Part shown: positions 1 through 7,686 of the stretch, piece after piece | How positions within the stretch are numbered: the first letter of the stretch is position 1 | How the letters are laid out: every line of letters starts with the position of its first letter | Assembly: GCA_903851455.1 (NCBI GenBank) | Contig: CAINOM010000256.1 | Span: forward strand, 1 to 18,189 | Reading direction: 5' to 3' | Length of the DNA: 18,189 nt | Source of the DNA: an uncultured Bacteroidota bacterium | GTDB lineage: Bacteria > Bacteroidota > Bacteroidia > Chitinophagales > Chitinophagaceae | Position numbers and translations under genes: made by a program | The notes under the pieces: model-generated | What the model saw: only the letters and a program-made list of their open reading frames with translations | Database searches by the model: none | Told to the model about the DNA's origin: nothing

Positions 1-771
1 CCCGCTAAAAATCCATACTCATTGCGGATGCGTGTTTTTGCAGGCCCGAACGGTTCTGGGAAAAGCACAGTTATACGATCCATAAAAGAGGTTAATAAAG
101 GGTCTATTGATTTTGGAGTTTACATCAATGCGGATGATATCGCGAAAGAGCTAAGAGAGAATAAGTTCTCTTTTGGTCATTACGATATTTCGGTTACAAA
201 TAAAGAATTTGCTGAAATCGCTATGTCCTCGGGGCTTGTTGGAGATGGATTTAACGAAATTTCTTTTAAAAAATCCTACTCGCTGAGAACCGGTCATTTT
301 CACTTAAGAGACAAAAATGCTGACGAACGGCTTGCTCAGGTAATAGCAGATTTTTTGCGTAAAAAATTTTTAAAAGAAAAAAAGAAATTTTCTTTCGAGA
401 CAGTTTTTTCTCACTCTTCAAAATTAGATATTATGAGAGAAGCTGCAAATAATGGGTATAAAGTTTACCTATACTTTGTCTCTACAGAATCTGCTGAAAT
501 CAATAAATATCGGGTGTCTTTAAGAAAGAGCAGAGGTGGTCACGATGTTCCAAACGACAAAATTGAAGGCCGGTATTATCGTTCATTGGACTTGCTGCAT
601 GACGCCGCTCAAATAGCCTACCAGGCATTCTTTTGGGATAATTCGACGGAAGGAAAGGATGCGAAATTGTTCGCTCATTTCAAGAAAAACGGCGACACTA
701 AGAAATGGGACAAGATCAAGAAAAGAGATGTCCCTGGCTGGTTTAAAAAATACTATTTGGCTAAAGAATAG
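1..771 (+). CDS. Zeta-toxin-like P-loop kinase (possibly 5' partial)
   Basis: This is a predicted nucleotide-binding kinase of the zeta toxin / COG4185 group. Studied zeta toxins phosphorylate UDP-N-acetylglucosamine, but the substrate of this branch is not settled. A Walker A motif (GPNGSGKST) lies at the very N-terminus. It is followed by INADDIAKEL, a FSFETVFSH segment near residue 125 and an RGGHDVP motif before a conserved arginine-tyrosine stretch, all in the order expected for the family. The first in-window start is a TTG at 22, but the frame stays open to base 1, so the true start may lie just upstream. The 3' end is complete. The gene is visibly more AT-rich than its neighbours, with many A and T runs, which suggests horizontal acquisition. 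An antitoxin, if any, would lie upstream outside the window; none is seen downstream. Confidence 0.8.
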   Translation, partial: PAKNPYSLRMRVFAGPNGSGKSTVIRSIKEVNKGSIDFGVYINADDIAKELRENKFSFGHYDISVTNKEFAEIAMSSGLVGDGFNEISFKKSYSLRTGHFHLRDKNADERLAQVIADFLRKKFLKEKKKFSFETVFSHSSKLDIMREAANNGYKVYLYFVSTESAEINKYRVSLRKSRGGHDVPNDKIEGRYYRSLDLLHDAAQIAYQAFFWDNSTEGKDAKLFAHFKKNGDTKKWDKIKKRDVPGWFKKYYLAKE

Positions 772-854
772 AAGTCATAGCCTACTCTAAAAAAATCCGC
801 TTGTTATTATTTCCTGCCAGATTTGTTTTATCTTTTACCCTCAATACTAGTGCT

Positions 855-2111
855 ATGAGTTCATTAAGCCAACTTGCTGAGTCGCTGACAGGATCTGAGA
901 TCGTGAGGCTCGGTAACGAGATAAGCCGCCGTGTACAACAGGGGGAAAAGATATACAACTATACAATAGGCGATTTCGACCCGGAGATTTTCCCGCTTCC
1001 CGCGCTTCTGGAAGATCTTATCATTGAATCCTACAAGCAGAAAAATACCAGCTACCCCCCGGCAGATGGAATACTTGAGTTGCGCGATGCCGTCTCCAAA
1101 TTCGTTCAGCACAACGATGGTGTGAGTTATTCGCCGGGCGAGATACAGATCGCATCCGGTGGCCGGCCGTTGATCTATAGTTTGTTCAAAGCAGTTGTTG
1201 ACAAGGATGATAAGGTGATCTACGCTGTGCCTTCCTGGAACAACAACCATTATACCGGCATGAACCTGGGCCAACATTGCGCCATTGAGGCTTTCCCTGA
1301 AAACAACTTCATGCCATCGGTGGCTGATATTAAACCGCATATAGCAGGGGGCGCACTGCTGTGCCTTTGCTCGCCTCAGAATCCTACGGGTACAGTAATG
1401 TCGAAAGAGACCATGGAGGGTATCTGCGACCTGGTGCTTGAGGAAAACAGGAAACGTACCGGCAAAGAAAAGAAGCTCTACCTGATGTTCGATTCGATGT
1501 ATTCACTGCTGACTTATGGCAACATACGGCATTATCACCCGGTTGCATTAAGGCCGGAGATGAAGGAGTATACGATAACGATCGACGGCATATCGAAATC
1601 CTTTGCGGCTACCGGGGTAAGGGTAGGGTGGGCTACAGGCCCCGCCAATGTGATCGGCAAGATAAGAGCGTTGCTCAGCCACATGGGTGGATGGGCGCCC
1701 ATGGCCGAACAGAAAGCAGCAGCTCGTTTTTTAACACAAAGCGATGCCATCGCACAATACCTGGATCAGTTCAAAGCCGGCCTGCAGGACCGCCTCGAAA
1801 CCATCTATGAGGGAATAATGGCCATGAAAGACAAGGGACTGCCCATAGATTGCATTGCGCCGCAGGCAGGCATTTACCTCACGGTAAAGCTTCCATTGGC
1901 GGGTAAAATCGTTGATGGCCAACCGTTGAAAACACAAAAAGAAGTTACCGAATACCTGCTCAACAAGGCCCGCTTAGCCATTGTGCCCTTCTATGCCTTT
2001 GGCGCCGGCAACGACTCTCCGTGGTACCGGCTCAGCGTGGGCACCAGCGTAAGAGCCGAAATACCACAAATGCTGGCGCTGCTGGAGGATGCACTGAAAG
2101 AACTGGCGTAA
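855..2111 (+). CDS. Class I/II PLP-dependent aminotransferase
   Basis: This is a 418-residue cytoplasmic fold-type I aminotransferase of the aspartate/aromatic group. It transfers an amino group from an amino acid to a 2-oxo acid through pyridoxal phosphate. The SKSFAATGVRVGW motif carries the PLP lysine (about K248). SPQNPTGTV (N176) is the usual cofactor-contacting loop, MFDSMY follows it, and WYRLSVGTS near the C-terminus supplies the carboxylate-binding arginine. The ATG at 855 is preferred over an upstream in-frame TTG at 801, because the extra 18 residues look like translated leader. A TATCTTTT box at 829-836 is a weak promoter candidate. The exact substrate cannot be read from sequence; aspartate aminotransferase is one option. 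It is followed closely by the YD-repeat genes, with no obvious functional link. Confidence 0.9.
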   Translation: MSSLSQLAESLTGSEIVRLGNEISRRVQQGEKIYNYTIGDFDPEIFPLPALLEDLIIESYKQKNTSYPPADGILELRDAVSKFVQHNDGVSYSPGEIQIASGGRPLIYSLFKAVVDKDDKVIYAVPSWNNNHYTGMNLGQHCAIEAFPENNFMPSVADIKPHIAGGALLCLCSPQNPTGTVMSKETMEGICDLVLEENRKRTGKEKKLYLMFDSMYSLLTYGNIRHYHPVALRPEMKEYTITIDGISKSFAATGVRVGWATGPANVIGKIRALLSHMGGWAPMAEQKAAARFLTQSDAIAQYLDQFKAGLQDRLETIYEGIMAMKDKGLPIDCIAPQAGIYLTVKLPLAGKIVDGQPLKTQKEVTEYLLNKARLAIVPFYAFGAGNDSPWYRLSVGTSVRAEIPQMLALLEDALKELA

Positions 2112-2115
2112 TTCG

Positions 2116-2123
2116 TATTTTTG
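2116..2123 (+). promoter_or_regulatory. -7 box (TAnnTTTG) before first YD-repeat gene
   Basis: TATTTTTG matches the Bacteroidota -7 consensus TAnnTTTG exactly and lies 5 bases before the ATG at 2129. Transcription from it would start at or next to the start codon, giving a leaderless or near-leaderless mRNA. No convincing -33 TTTG element is seen upstream, where the sequence is the end of the aminotransferase gene. Confidence 0.5.
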
Positions 2124-2128
2124 GCAAA

Positions 2129-2788
2129 ATGAAACAACTATCCTTAATACTTTTATTGCTTGCCACTCATTACTTTACCAGCGCCCAGGTGAGATCCGAC
2201 CTGGAAAGACAGCATCTTAAGGGCGAAGTAAAAAAGCTGACCGAAAAAGAATACAACGGCTCCGGCGACAGCCTGATGTGGAAGAGCGTGAGCAACTTTA
2301 ACGATACCGGCAACCAGGTCGATTTTTATACCTACTCACCGGAAGATGCGCTATTGTCTAAATCCATTTACAACTACAATGATTCTACCGGCAAGCTGGT
2401 GGACATAAAAAGATTCAAAGCAGACGGGACGCTGAATGTAAAGACCACCTGCAAGTACGATATGAAGGGAAACCTGATAGAGGAGAACAACTACGACCCG
2501 CAAAATGTGCTGTTTATGACCGCCAAATCACACTTTGATATGAAGGGCAACCGGACGGTGAAGGACTGCATGAATGAATACGGTATCCTTTTCCTGAAGA
2601 CCAATTACAAGTACGACAAGAAGGGGCATAACATAGAGGAGCGGGAGTACGATTCCCACCACAGTCTGAAGTTCACTACCAGCTATGACTATGAGAACTT
2701 CGACAGGAGCGGCAACTGGCGCAGGCGTACAACTTATAAGAACGATAATCCCACATCCGTTACCATCAGGGAAATAGAATACAACTAG
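2129..2788 (+). CDS. Exported YD/RHS-like repeat protein (219 aa)
   Basis: This protein of unknown function carries a signal peptide (MKQLSLILLLLATHYFTSAQ) and would be exported. The mature part is made of degenerate YD-type repeats, for example CKYDMKGNLIEENNYD and YKYDKKGHNIEEREYD, in which an aromatic-Asp pair is followed by a Gly-Asn turn and a charged strand. Such repeats form beta-hairpins in RHS/YD proteins, but this one is far too short to be an RHS toxin shell and has no toxin domain. The ATG at 2129 is chosen over an upstream in-frame start because it opens directly into the signal peptide and follows a promoter box. The next gene encodes a longer relative with the same design, so the pair probably arose by duplication. 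A cell-surface or periplasmic role is inference. Confidence 0.85.
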   Translation: MKQLSLILLLLATHYFTSAQVRSDLERQHLKGEVKKLTEKEYNGSGDSLMWKSVSNFNDTGNQVDFYTYSPEDALLSKSIYNYNDSTGKLVDIKRFKADGTLNVKTTCKYDMKGNLIEENNYDPQNVLFMTAKSHFDMKGNRTVKDCMNEYGILFLKTNYKYDKKGHNIEEREYDSHHSLKFTTSYDYENFDRSGNWRRRTTYKNDNPTSVTIREIEYN

Positions 2789-2793
2789 TTTTG
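2786..2793 (+). promoter_or_regulatory. -7 box (TAnnTTTG) before second YD-repeat gene
   Basis: TAGTTTTG matches TAnnTTTG and overlaps the TAG stop codon of the preceding gene. It lies 15 bases before the ATG at 2809, so a start site about 6 bases downstream would leave a leader of roughly 10 nucleotides. No clear -33 element is visible. Confidence 0.45.
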
Positions 2794-2808
2794 CTCCGGG
2801 GAAACATT

Positions 2809-3738
2809 ATGAGATCAGCAACAGGATGGTTTATTGCTTTTTTATTGCTGGCCTTGCCATCAAGCTCCTTTTCCCAGGCGGTTAATGATCTTACCGAGCA
2901 GAAGCTGGCTGGCAAGGTAAAATCTGTTACCGAATACACTTTCAGGCAGAAAAAAGTACACGGGAAGATACAGAAAGAATACGCCGGAAAGATCAGGACC
3001 GTTTACAACCAGCAGGGCAATAAAGACAATGAATATGTCTACAACCCGGACGGCAGGCTGGAGAGCACTGCTGTGCTTAACTACAACAAAGATGGCCTGC
3101 TGGAGCAGGAGGATGGCTACAATGGCGATGGCAGTCCCGGTTATACCAATATCTACAAGTACGACATCAGCGGTAACCTGGTATCCATTAAGCTGTTCAA
3201 TGGCGCAGGCAGCTTGTTTTTCAAAACCATTTGCGAATACGACCAGGATGACAACGAGATCTCTGAGACCAACTATACCCAGACTATTGAGCGGGAAAAG
3301 CTCAGGGATGCGGTGCTGAACCGTACCACATGGCAGCATGATAAACAGGGCAACATCACGAAGGAGATATATGTGGAGGGCGACAGTGCCACGGTAAGGG
3401 TTACGGCTATGAGTTATGATAACAATGGCAACCTAACACAAAGCATCAAAACAGAAAACGACTTTTCGATCAAAACCACCTATAAATACGATGGCGCCGG
3501 CAATAAGACCGAAGAGGTGCAGTATGATGTTAAGGGTAACATAGCCGCTAAGATCATCAGCCGATATGACGACAAGGGGAATGACGTGGAAGACACCTAT
3601 TTTGACAAAGAGGGCAATCAGCAGACCCATGCGGTCTTTACCTTCACCTACGACAAGCAGGGCAACTGGATAAGGAAAGAACAAGTGAACAATAACCGGC
3701 CGGTTATGATCACAGACCGGGAAATAACGTACTACTAA
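2809..3738 (+). CDS. Exported YD/RHS-like repeat protein (309 aa)
   Basis: This exported protein of unknown function starts with a signal peptide ending near SSSFSQA. The mature chain is almost wholly YD-type repeats: YKYDISGNLVS, CEYDQDDNEIS, MSYDNNGNLTQ, YKYDGAGNKTEE, SRYDDKGNDVED, FTYDKQGNWIRK. They recur about every 14 residues or multiples of it. It is built like the 219-residue product of the gene just upstream but has more repeat units. Both begin with a LxxxxLxGxVK-type segment after the signal peptide and end with a basic GNW plus a final IREIEY or DREITYY motif, which supports common descent. The ATG at 2809 is chosen because the signal peptide starts there. No enzyme motif is visible. 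A role as a surface or periplasmic binding protein is only a guess. Confidence 0.85.
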   Translation: MRSATGWFIAFLLLALPSSSFSQAVNDLTEQKLAGKVKSVTEYTFRQKKVHGKIQKEYAGKIRTVYNQQGNKDNEYVYNPDGRLESTAVLNYNKDGLLEQEDGYNGDGSPGYTNIYKYDISGNLVSIKLFNGAGSLFFKTICEYDQDDNEISETNYTQTIEREKLRDAVLNRTTWQHDKQGNITKEIYVEGDSATVRVTAMSYDNNGNLTQSIKTENDFSIKTTYKYDGAGNKTEEVQYDVKGNIAAKIISRYDDKGNDVEDTYFDKEGNQQTHAVFTFTYDKQGNWIRKEQVNNNRPVMITDREITYY

Positions 3739-3977
3739 GTTTGGCATCCCCGCAGATAATGCGTTATTCTGGCCGGAAATACCTGCAAAATGATATTTCT
3801 TCGCTCAGCAATTTTACCTACTTTTGACAGCGTAAACAGGTTAACGACAGCTCACTTTGCATTACAAATAAGGTAATTCGAATGTTGTTTTTAAAAAAAA
3901 GAGGTTTAAAGAAAATAATCCCCTTTCGTTAACCTAAAAAGTATATTTTTGCACCATAAAATTTAAATGCATTATCT
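3739..3977 (+). promoter_or_regulatory. Intergenic region upstream of acpP with promoter-like boxes
   Basis: This 239-bp gap separates the second YD-repeat gene from acpP. It holds three exact TAnnTTTG boxes: 3736-3743 (overlapping the upstream stop codon), 3819-3826 and 3944-3951. The last is the best candidate for acpP. It has a TTTC (3924-3927) at roughly -33 distance and leaves a leader of about 20 nucleotides. An A-rich stretch lies at 3893-3916. A highly expressed gene such as acpP could well use more than one promoter. No riboswitch or strong terminator hairpin was recognised. Confidence 0.5.
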
Positions 3978-4214
3978 ATGTCTGAAATTGCAAATCGCGT
4001 TAAGAAAATTATCGTGGACAAATTAGGTGTTGATGAATCAGAAGTAACACCTGAGGCGAGCTTTACAAATGACCTCGGTGCTGACTCATTGGATACCGTA
4101 GAGTTGATCATGGAATTCGAAAAAGAATTCAATATCTCTATTCCTGATGAACAGGCTGAAACCATTACTACCGTTGGCCAGGCGATTGCTTACCTGGAAG
4201 AACACGTAAAGTAA
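3978..4214 (+). CDS. acpP: Acyl carrier protein
   Basis: This small acidic cytoplasmic protein carries growing acyl chains in type II fatty acid synthesis. Its 78 residues are the normal length. The GADSLDTVE motif contains Ser37, the site for the 4'-phosphopantetheine arm, and the protein is rich in Glu and Asp with the four-helix ACP pattern throughout. It lies 37 bp ahead of fabF, whose product condenses malonyl-ACP with acyl-ACP, and the two with rnc form the common acpP-fabF-rnc cluster. A promoter-like TATTTTTG box lies 26 bases upstream of the start. Identification is secure. Confidence 0.98.
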   Translation: MSEIANRVKKIIVDKLGVDESEVTPEASFTNDLGADSLDTVELIMEFEKEFNISIPDEQAETITTVGQAIAYLEEHVK

Positions 4215-4251
4215 TTTTTTACTAAACCACTCTGTAACTGAAAATCGTTCA

Positions 4252-5511
4252 ATGAGCTTACCGTTAAAACGCGTTGTCGTTACGGGCCTCGGTGCCCTGA
4301 CGCCATTAGGCAATGACATACCCTCATACTGGGATGCGTTGATTAATGGAGTTTCGGGCGCCGATTTCATTAAACAATTTGATGTAACCAAGTTCAAAAC
4401 AAAATTCGCCTGCGAAGTTAAAAACTTCAATCCCGAAGATTTTTTTGAGCGCAAGGAAGCCCGCAAGCTCGACCGCTTTTCGCAGATGGCACTCGTTGCC
4501 GCCGATGAGGCGGTTCGTGCTGCAAGGCTTACAGATGAAGGCATAGACCACGATCGTGTGGGCATTATCTGGGGTTCGGGCATCGGAGGTATGATCACCT
4601 TCATAGAAGAAATGAAAAACTTCGCTGCCGGTGATGGTACTCCCCGCTTCAATCCCTTCTTCATTCCCAAGCTTATTTTGGATATTGCCGGTGGTCATAT
4701 TTCTATGAAGTATGGTTTCCGTGGGCCTAACTTTTCTACAGTAAGTGCCTGTGCTTCTTCTACCAATTCCATTATCGACGCTTTTAACTACATCCGCCTG
4801 GGTAAGGCTGATGCGTTTATCTGCGGCGGTTCTGAAGCGGTAGTTACAGAAGCAGGTATTGGTGGATTCAACGCCATGAAGGCGCTCTCTGAGCGTAATA
4901 ATGACTGCAAAACCGCCAGCCGTCCTTTCGATCTGAACCGTGATGGTTTTGTGCTGGGAGAAGGCGCCGGCGCCATAGTAGTGGAAGAATACGAGCATGC
5001 CAAACGGAGAGGTGCGAAGATCATTGCAGAAGTTGCCGGTGGCGGACTGAGCGCTGATGCTTACCACCTCACAGCGCCACACCCGGAAGGGCTGGGTGCA
5101 TACAATGTAATGCGTAGTGCACTTGCTGATGCGGGGCTGAAACCGGAAGATATTGACTATATCAACGTCCATGGTACTTCTACACCACTTGGCGATATCA
5201 GCGAGATCACGGCTATACAGCGCGTATTCGGTGAGCATGCTTACAATCTCAATATCAGCTCTACCAAGTCAATGACCGGCCACCTCTTAGGTGCTGCGGG
5301 GGCTATTGAGGCGATAGCAAGTATACTGGCTACAGTACACGATATCATACCACCAACCATCAACCACTTTACAGACGACCCGTCCTTTGATCCGCGTCTG
5401 AACTTTACCTTCCTTAATGCACAGAAGCGCGTAGTTAATGCCGCCCTGAGCAATACTTTTGGTTTTGGCGGGCATAATGCATCCGTTATTTTCAAAAAAC
5501 CATCTGATTAA
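4252..5511 (+). CDS. fabF: 3-oxoacyl-ACP synthase II (KAS II)
   Basis: This enzyme catalyses decarboxylative condensation of malonyl-ACP with acyl-ACP, the elongation step of type II fatty acid synthesis in the cytoplasm. The 419-residue length is normal. The catalytic triad is visible: Cys167 in STVSACASS, His307 in NVHGTSTPLGD and His344 in KSMTGHLLGAAGA, with the supporting Lys339 in the same motif. The C-terminal NTFGFGGHNA loop is also family-typical. These residues place it with FabF/FabB rather than FabH. The gene follows acpP and is followed after 2 bp by rnc, so the three are probably cotranscribed. The ATG at 4252 fits the family N-terminus (RVVVTGLGALTPLG). Confidence 0.97.
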   Translation: MSLPLKRVVVTGLGALTPLGNDIPSYWDALINGVSGADFIKQFDVTKFKTKFACEVKNFNPEDFFERKEARKLDRFSQMALVAADEAVRAARLTDEGIDHDRVGIIWGSGIGGMITFIEEMKNFAAGDGTPRFNPFFIPKLILDIAGGHISMKYGFRGPNFSTVSACASSTNSIIDAFNYIRLGKADAFICGGSEAVVTEAGIGGFNAMKALSERNNDCKTASRPFDLNRDGFVLGEGAGAIVVEEYEHAKRRGAKIIAEVAGGGLSADAYHLTAPHPEGLGAYNVMRSALADAGLKPEDIDYINVHGTSTPLGDISEITAIQRVFGEHAYNLNISSTKSMTGHLLGAAGAIEAIASILATVHDIIPPTINHFTDDPSFDPRLNFTFLNAQKRVVNAALSNTFGFGGHNASVIFKKPSD

Positions 5512-5513
5512 TT

Positions 5514-6230
5514 TTGCGGCGCCTCATCAATCGCATCTTAAATTCCTCCTCCCCCGACAAGCAATTGTTGCTGCAATTAGAACATCTTTTAGGATTTACA
5601 CCAAAGCATATAGCGTATTACAGGCTGGCACTCATGCACCGCTCCAAGCCGGAGGAGGTAACCGACAGCAATGAAAGACTGGAATTCCTGGGTGATGCCA
5701 TACTTGGCGCCATAGTTGCTGAATACCTTTTCAAAAAATATCCCTACCAGCCGGAAGGCTACCTCACAGAGCTCCGCTCAAAGATCGTGCGCCGCGAGAC
5801 CATGAACAATGTAGCCCTGCGCATGGGCCTGAACAAACTGGTACAATACAACCAAAACGACCGTGGCCTCAGCCGCAGCCATATCTTTGGCAATGCCTTG
5901 GAAGCCCTCATAGGCGCGGTTTACCTCGACCGCGGCTTCACCAAAACCCGCGACTTCATCCTCAACCAGCTCATCCGTGCCTACATAGACCTGGACACCA
6001 TGGAGAGCACCGACACCAACTATAAAAACCAGCTCCTCAGCTGGGCACAACGCAAAGGCCACTCCCTCACATTCGATACCCTGGACGAAAAAATGGAAGC
6101 CACCCGCAAGCTATTCACAGTAGGTATTATGCTGGATGGTGAACTCATCGCCAGTGGCTCCGGCTACAACAAAAAAGAAGCCGGCCAGGTAGCGGCAAAG
6201 AATGCGCTGGAGAAATTGGATACGATTTGA
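5514..6230 (+). CDS. rnc: Ribonuclease III
   Basis: This double-strand-specific endoribonuclease matures rRNA and cuts structured mRNAs. The 238-residue protein has an N-terminal RNase III domain with the signature ERLEFLGDA (residues 54-62; metal ligands E57 and D61). A second active-site segment, GNALEALIGAVYLD, lies near 127-139, and a C-terminal double-strand RNA-binding domain spans about 168-236. Glu130 matches the essential second glutamate. The position of E. coli Asp114 is Asn127 here. No ATG lies before residue 41 in this frame and a TGA stop lies at 5505, so TTG at 5514 is the likely start. That is 2 bp after the fabF stop and implies coupled translation. Confidence 0.95.
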   Translation: MRRLINRILNSSSPDKQLLLQLEHLLGFTPKHIAYYRLALMHRSKPEEVTDSNERLEFLGDAILGAIVAEYLFKKYPYQPEGYLTELRSKIVRRETMNNVALRMGLNKLVQYNQNDRGLSRSHIFGNALEALIGAVYLDRGFTKTRDFILNQLIRAYIDLDTMESTDTNYKNQLLSWAQRKGHSLTFDTLDEKMEATRKLFTVGIMLDGELIASGSGYNKKEAGQVAAKNALEKLDTI

Positions 6231-6266
6231 GAATAGCAATGATAATGGGAGTAAAATTGATTGCTT

Positions 6267-6632
6267 TCATTTCCTCAAAAGAATCATGCATAAGAAAAGA
6301 GGCGCAACAAATAGGACAATTGCAGCCGTCCCCCAAGCTCGTCTCTGCCAAAGTGGTTTTTCTTCGTATTTCGCAACAATAACTTTTACCCGTCCTTTTG
6401 AAAAATATCTAAAAAGGATAATCATCCATGCGATGTACATAAATATCAGGTACGCTTTTCCTACAAACAAATTTATACCCCATACTTTCTTATTAATACA
6501 TAACAACAGCAAGATGTGCACTATTTGGCAGGTTCCTATAAAAACTACCGACTTAAAGTACGGGTCATCGTTGTACTTTTCGTAAGTCTTAAACGCTGAC
6601 GCGAGTATATTCCTGTAGATCATATTGTGCAT
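6267..6632 (-). CDS. Small three-helix inner-membrane protein, unknown function
   Basis: This 121-residue protein is not recognised. Three hydrophobic helices are predicted at about residues 28-46, 57-77 and 100-119. A hydrophilic N-terminus (ASAFKTYEKYNDDPYF) precedes them and a basic segment (EKPLWQRRAWG) lies between helices two and three. It converges on rnc with a 36-bp gap and no obvious terminator. The start may be the ATG at 6632 or the ATG at 6623 (M4). A TATCTTTA sequence, one base off the -7 consensus, sits 2 bases before the first ATG, which would favour M4 if that box is used. An overlapping + strand frame (6202-6585) lacks any protein-like character, so this strand is preferred. 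Confidence 0.7.
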   Translation of the reverse strand: MHNMIYRNILASAFKTYEKYNDDPYFKSVVFIGTCQIVHILLLLCINKKVWGINLFVGKAYLIFMYIAWMIILFRYFSKGRVKVIVAKYEEKPLWQRRAWGTAAIVLFVAPLFLCMILLRK

Positions 6633-6634
6633 TG

Positions 6635-6642
6635 TAAAGATA
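6635..6642 (-). promoter_or_regulatory. Near-consensus -7 box before the small membrane protein gene
   Basis: Read on the - strand the sequence is TATCTTTA, one mismatch from TAnnTTTG, ending 2 bases before ATG 6632. Its position repeats the near-leaderless pattern of other genes in the window, but the mismatch keeps this weak. Confidence 0.25.
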
Positions 6643-6710
6643 GGGCTACTAGCGCGTAATTAGCTTATCGCCCAAAGCCAAGGGCTCGTATCGAAGCTAG
6701 ATGCATGGTT

Positions 6711-6731
6711 CCCCTTCAGGGGGTCAGGGGG
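6711..6731. repeat. Short GC-rich hairpin with TTCA loop
   Basis: CCCC (6711-6714), TTCA, then GGGGG (6719-6723) forms a small stem-loop. A second GGGGG at 6727-6731 offers an alternative partner. It lies just past the stop codon of the acetyltransferase gene on the - strand, so it could act in termination, but no T-run follows. The CCTTCAGG-like core is shared with the arms of the 140-bp palindrome at 9078-9217. Confidence 0.45.
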
Positions 6732-6732
6732 T

Positions 6733-7677
6733 TTACCTAAAAATCGCTTGCTTCAATTTCCACCTCACCGATTTGTTCTTCATTACGATAATATAGAGGG
6801 CTCGCTCGCCGCCGAAATTCCTGAAGAACCGTTCTACGCCTTCGTCCATACTGCCCTCGAGGTCGAAGGTAGTGCAGCCCCTGGCCTTGGCTTCCTTCAT
6901 GGTGTGCCACAGCAGGAGCGACATAGCGCGGTAACTATTTGTAGCGTGGTTTTGCCCGCCCATAAAGTAGTAGCTGCATTGTTCATCCCATACCTGCCAT
7001 ACTATGGCTTCTATCACGCCCTTCGGGTCTTTCGCCACCCACAGTGCCGCGGCATCATTAGCCAGGCAGGCATCCATTATACGCTGCATATGCTTAAAGG
7101 AGAAGGGAATCGTCTTTCCTTTCTTCGTAAGTGTCTCCTTCTGAAATTTATACAGGTCTTTAAGATGGCTTGGGGAATTACTCACGGTCACCTCGCTTTC
7201 GGCTATGCGAATGTTGCGCCGGGTGGTATCCTTCATGTTTTTGAGCAGGGCATCCTCATTTTCGGTCAGCTCCAGCAGAAAGGTCTGCTGGACACGTGCT
7301 TCCAGGTTGTGTTTCTTTAGTAGTCCAGCCTGCTTCATGCCCGGCTGTAGTGCCAGGTGCCATACTTTTGCGTTGGGCATCTGCGTCATCAGCTCAGAGA
7401 CCGTCTCATGCTCATAACTATCCGCATTGCTTTCTTTCAGCCCCTCGGGATAATATACCTGCGGCCCCATGTATGGCGTAAGCATGGGCGTACGCACCAT
7501 TTTCACGCCCAGCTTGCTCTCAACAGGGTATGGCCATGCGCCTGTAATGCGTTCTCCCTTCATAGCTATGGCTACGTCCCATTTTTCACACACCACATCC
7601 AGCCACCACGGCTTTTCAAACAAAGGCACTACTTTGCTTTCCGCACATTCCTTTATATATAGCTCTTTGTTGGTCAT
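6733..7677 (-). CDS. GNAT-fold acyltransferase, FemAB/BioF2-like
   Basis: This 314-residue protein probably transfers an acyl or aminoacyl group using the double-GNAT fold of the FemAB / Acetyltransf_6 group. The central DTTRRNIRIAE motif and the following KFQKETLTKKGK segment are typical of these enzymes. The C-terminal half (YYFMGGQNHATNSYRAMSLLLWHTMKEAKARGCTTFDLEGS) is the usual donor-binding half, in which a GG-turn is followed by a helix and then FDLEGS. No membrane segment or signal peptide is seen, so it is cytoplasmic. It lies 90 bp downstream of the permease gene on the same strand and may be cotranscribed. The acceptor is unknown; peptidoglycan precursors, as for FemAB, are one possibility and are not shown by the sequence. 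Confidence 0.82.
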   Translation of the reverse strand: MTNKELYIKECAESKVVPLFEKPWWLDVVCEKWDVAIAMKGERITGAWPYPVESKLGVKMVRTPMLTPYMGPQVYYPEGLKESNADSYEHETVSELMTQMPNAKVWHLALQPGMKQAGLLKKHNLEARVQQTFLLELTENEDALLKNMKDTTRRNIRIAESEVTVSNSPSHLKDLYKFQKETLTKKGKTIPFSFKHMQRIMDACLANDAAALWVAKDPKGVIEAIVWQVWDEQCSYYFMGGQNHATNSYRAMSLLLWHTMKEAKARGCTTFDLEGSMDEGVERFFRNFGGERALYIIVMKNKSVRWKLKQAIFR

Positions 7678-7686
7678 TTGTTATAA

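Noticed and set aside
3759..3827. A 22-codon + strand open frame after a TAnnTTTG box at 3736-3743
   Set aside because: It is too short to separate from chance, ends in a promoter-like region for acpP and shows no motif.
4324..5238. A 304-codon open frame on the - strand opposite fabF
   Set aside because: fabF is certain on the + strand with all catalytic residues; the antisense product has no recognisable feature.
5509..5516. TAATTTTG as a promoter for rnc
   Set aside because: It overlaps the proposed TTG start codon, so transcription from it would begin inside the gene; cotranscription with fabF explains rnc better.
6202..6585. A 127-codon + strand frame overlapping the end of rnc
   Set aside because: The opposite strand encodes a coherent three-helix membrane protein; this frame has no helix or domain pattern and begins inside rnc.
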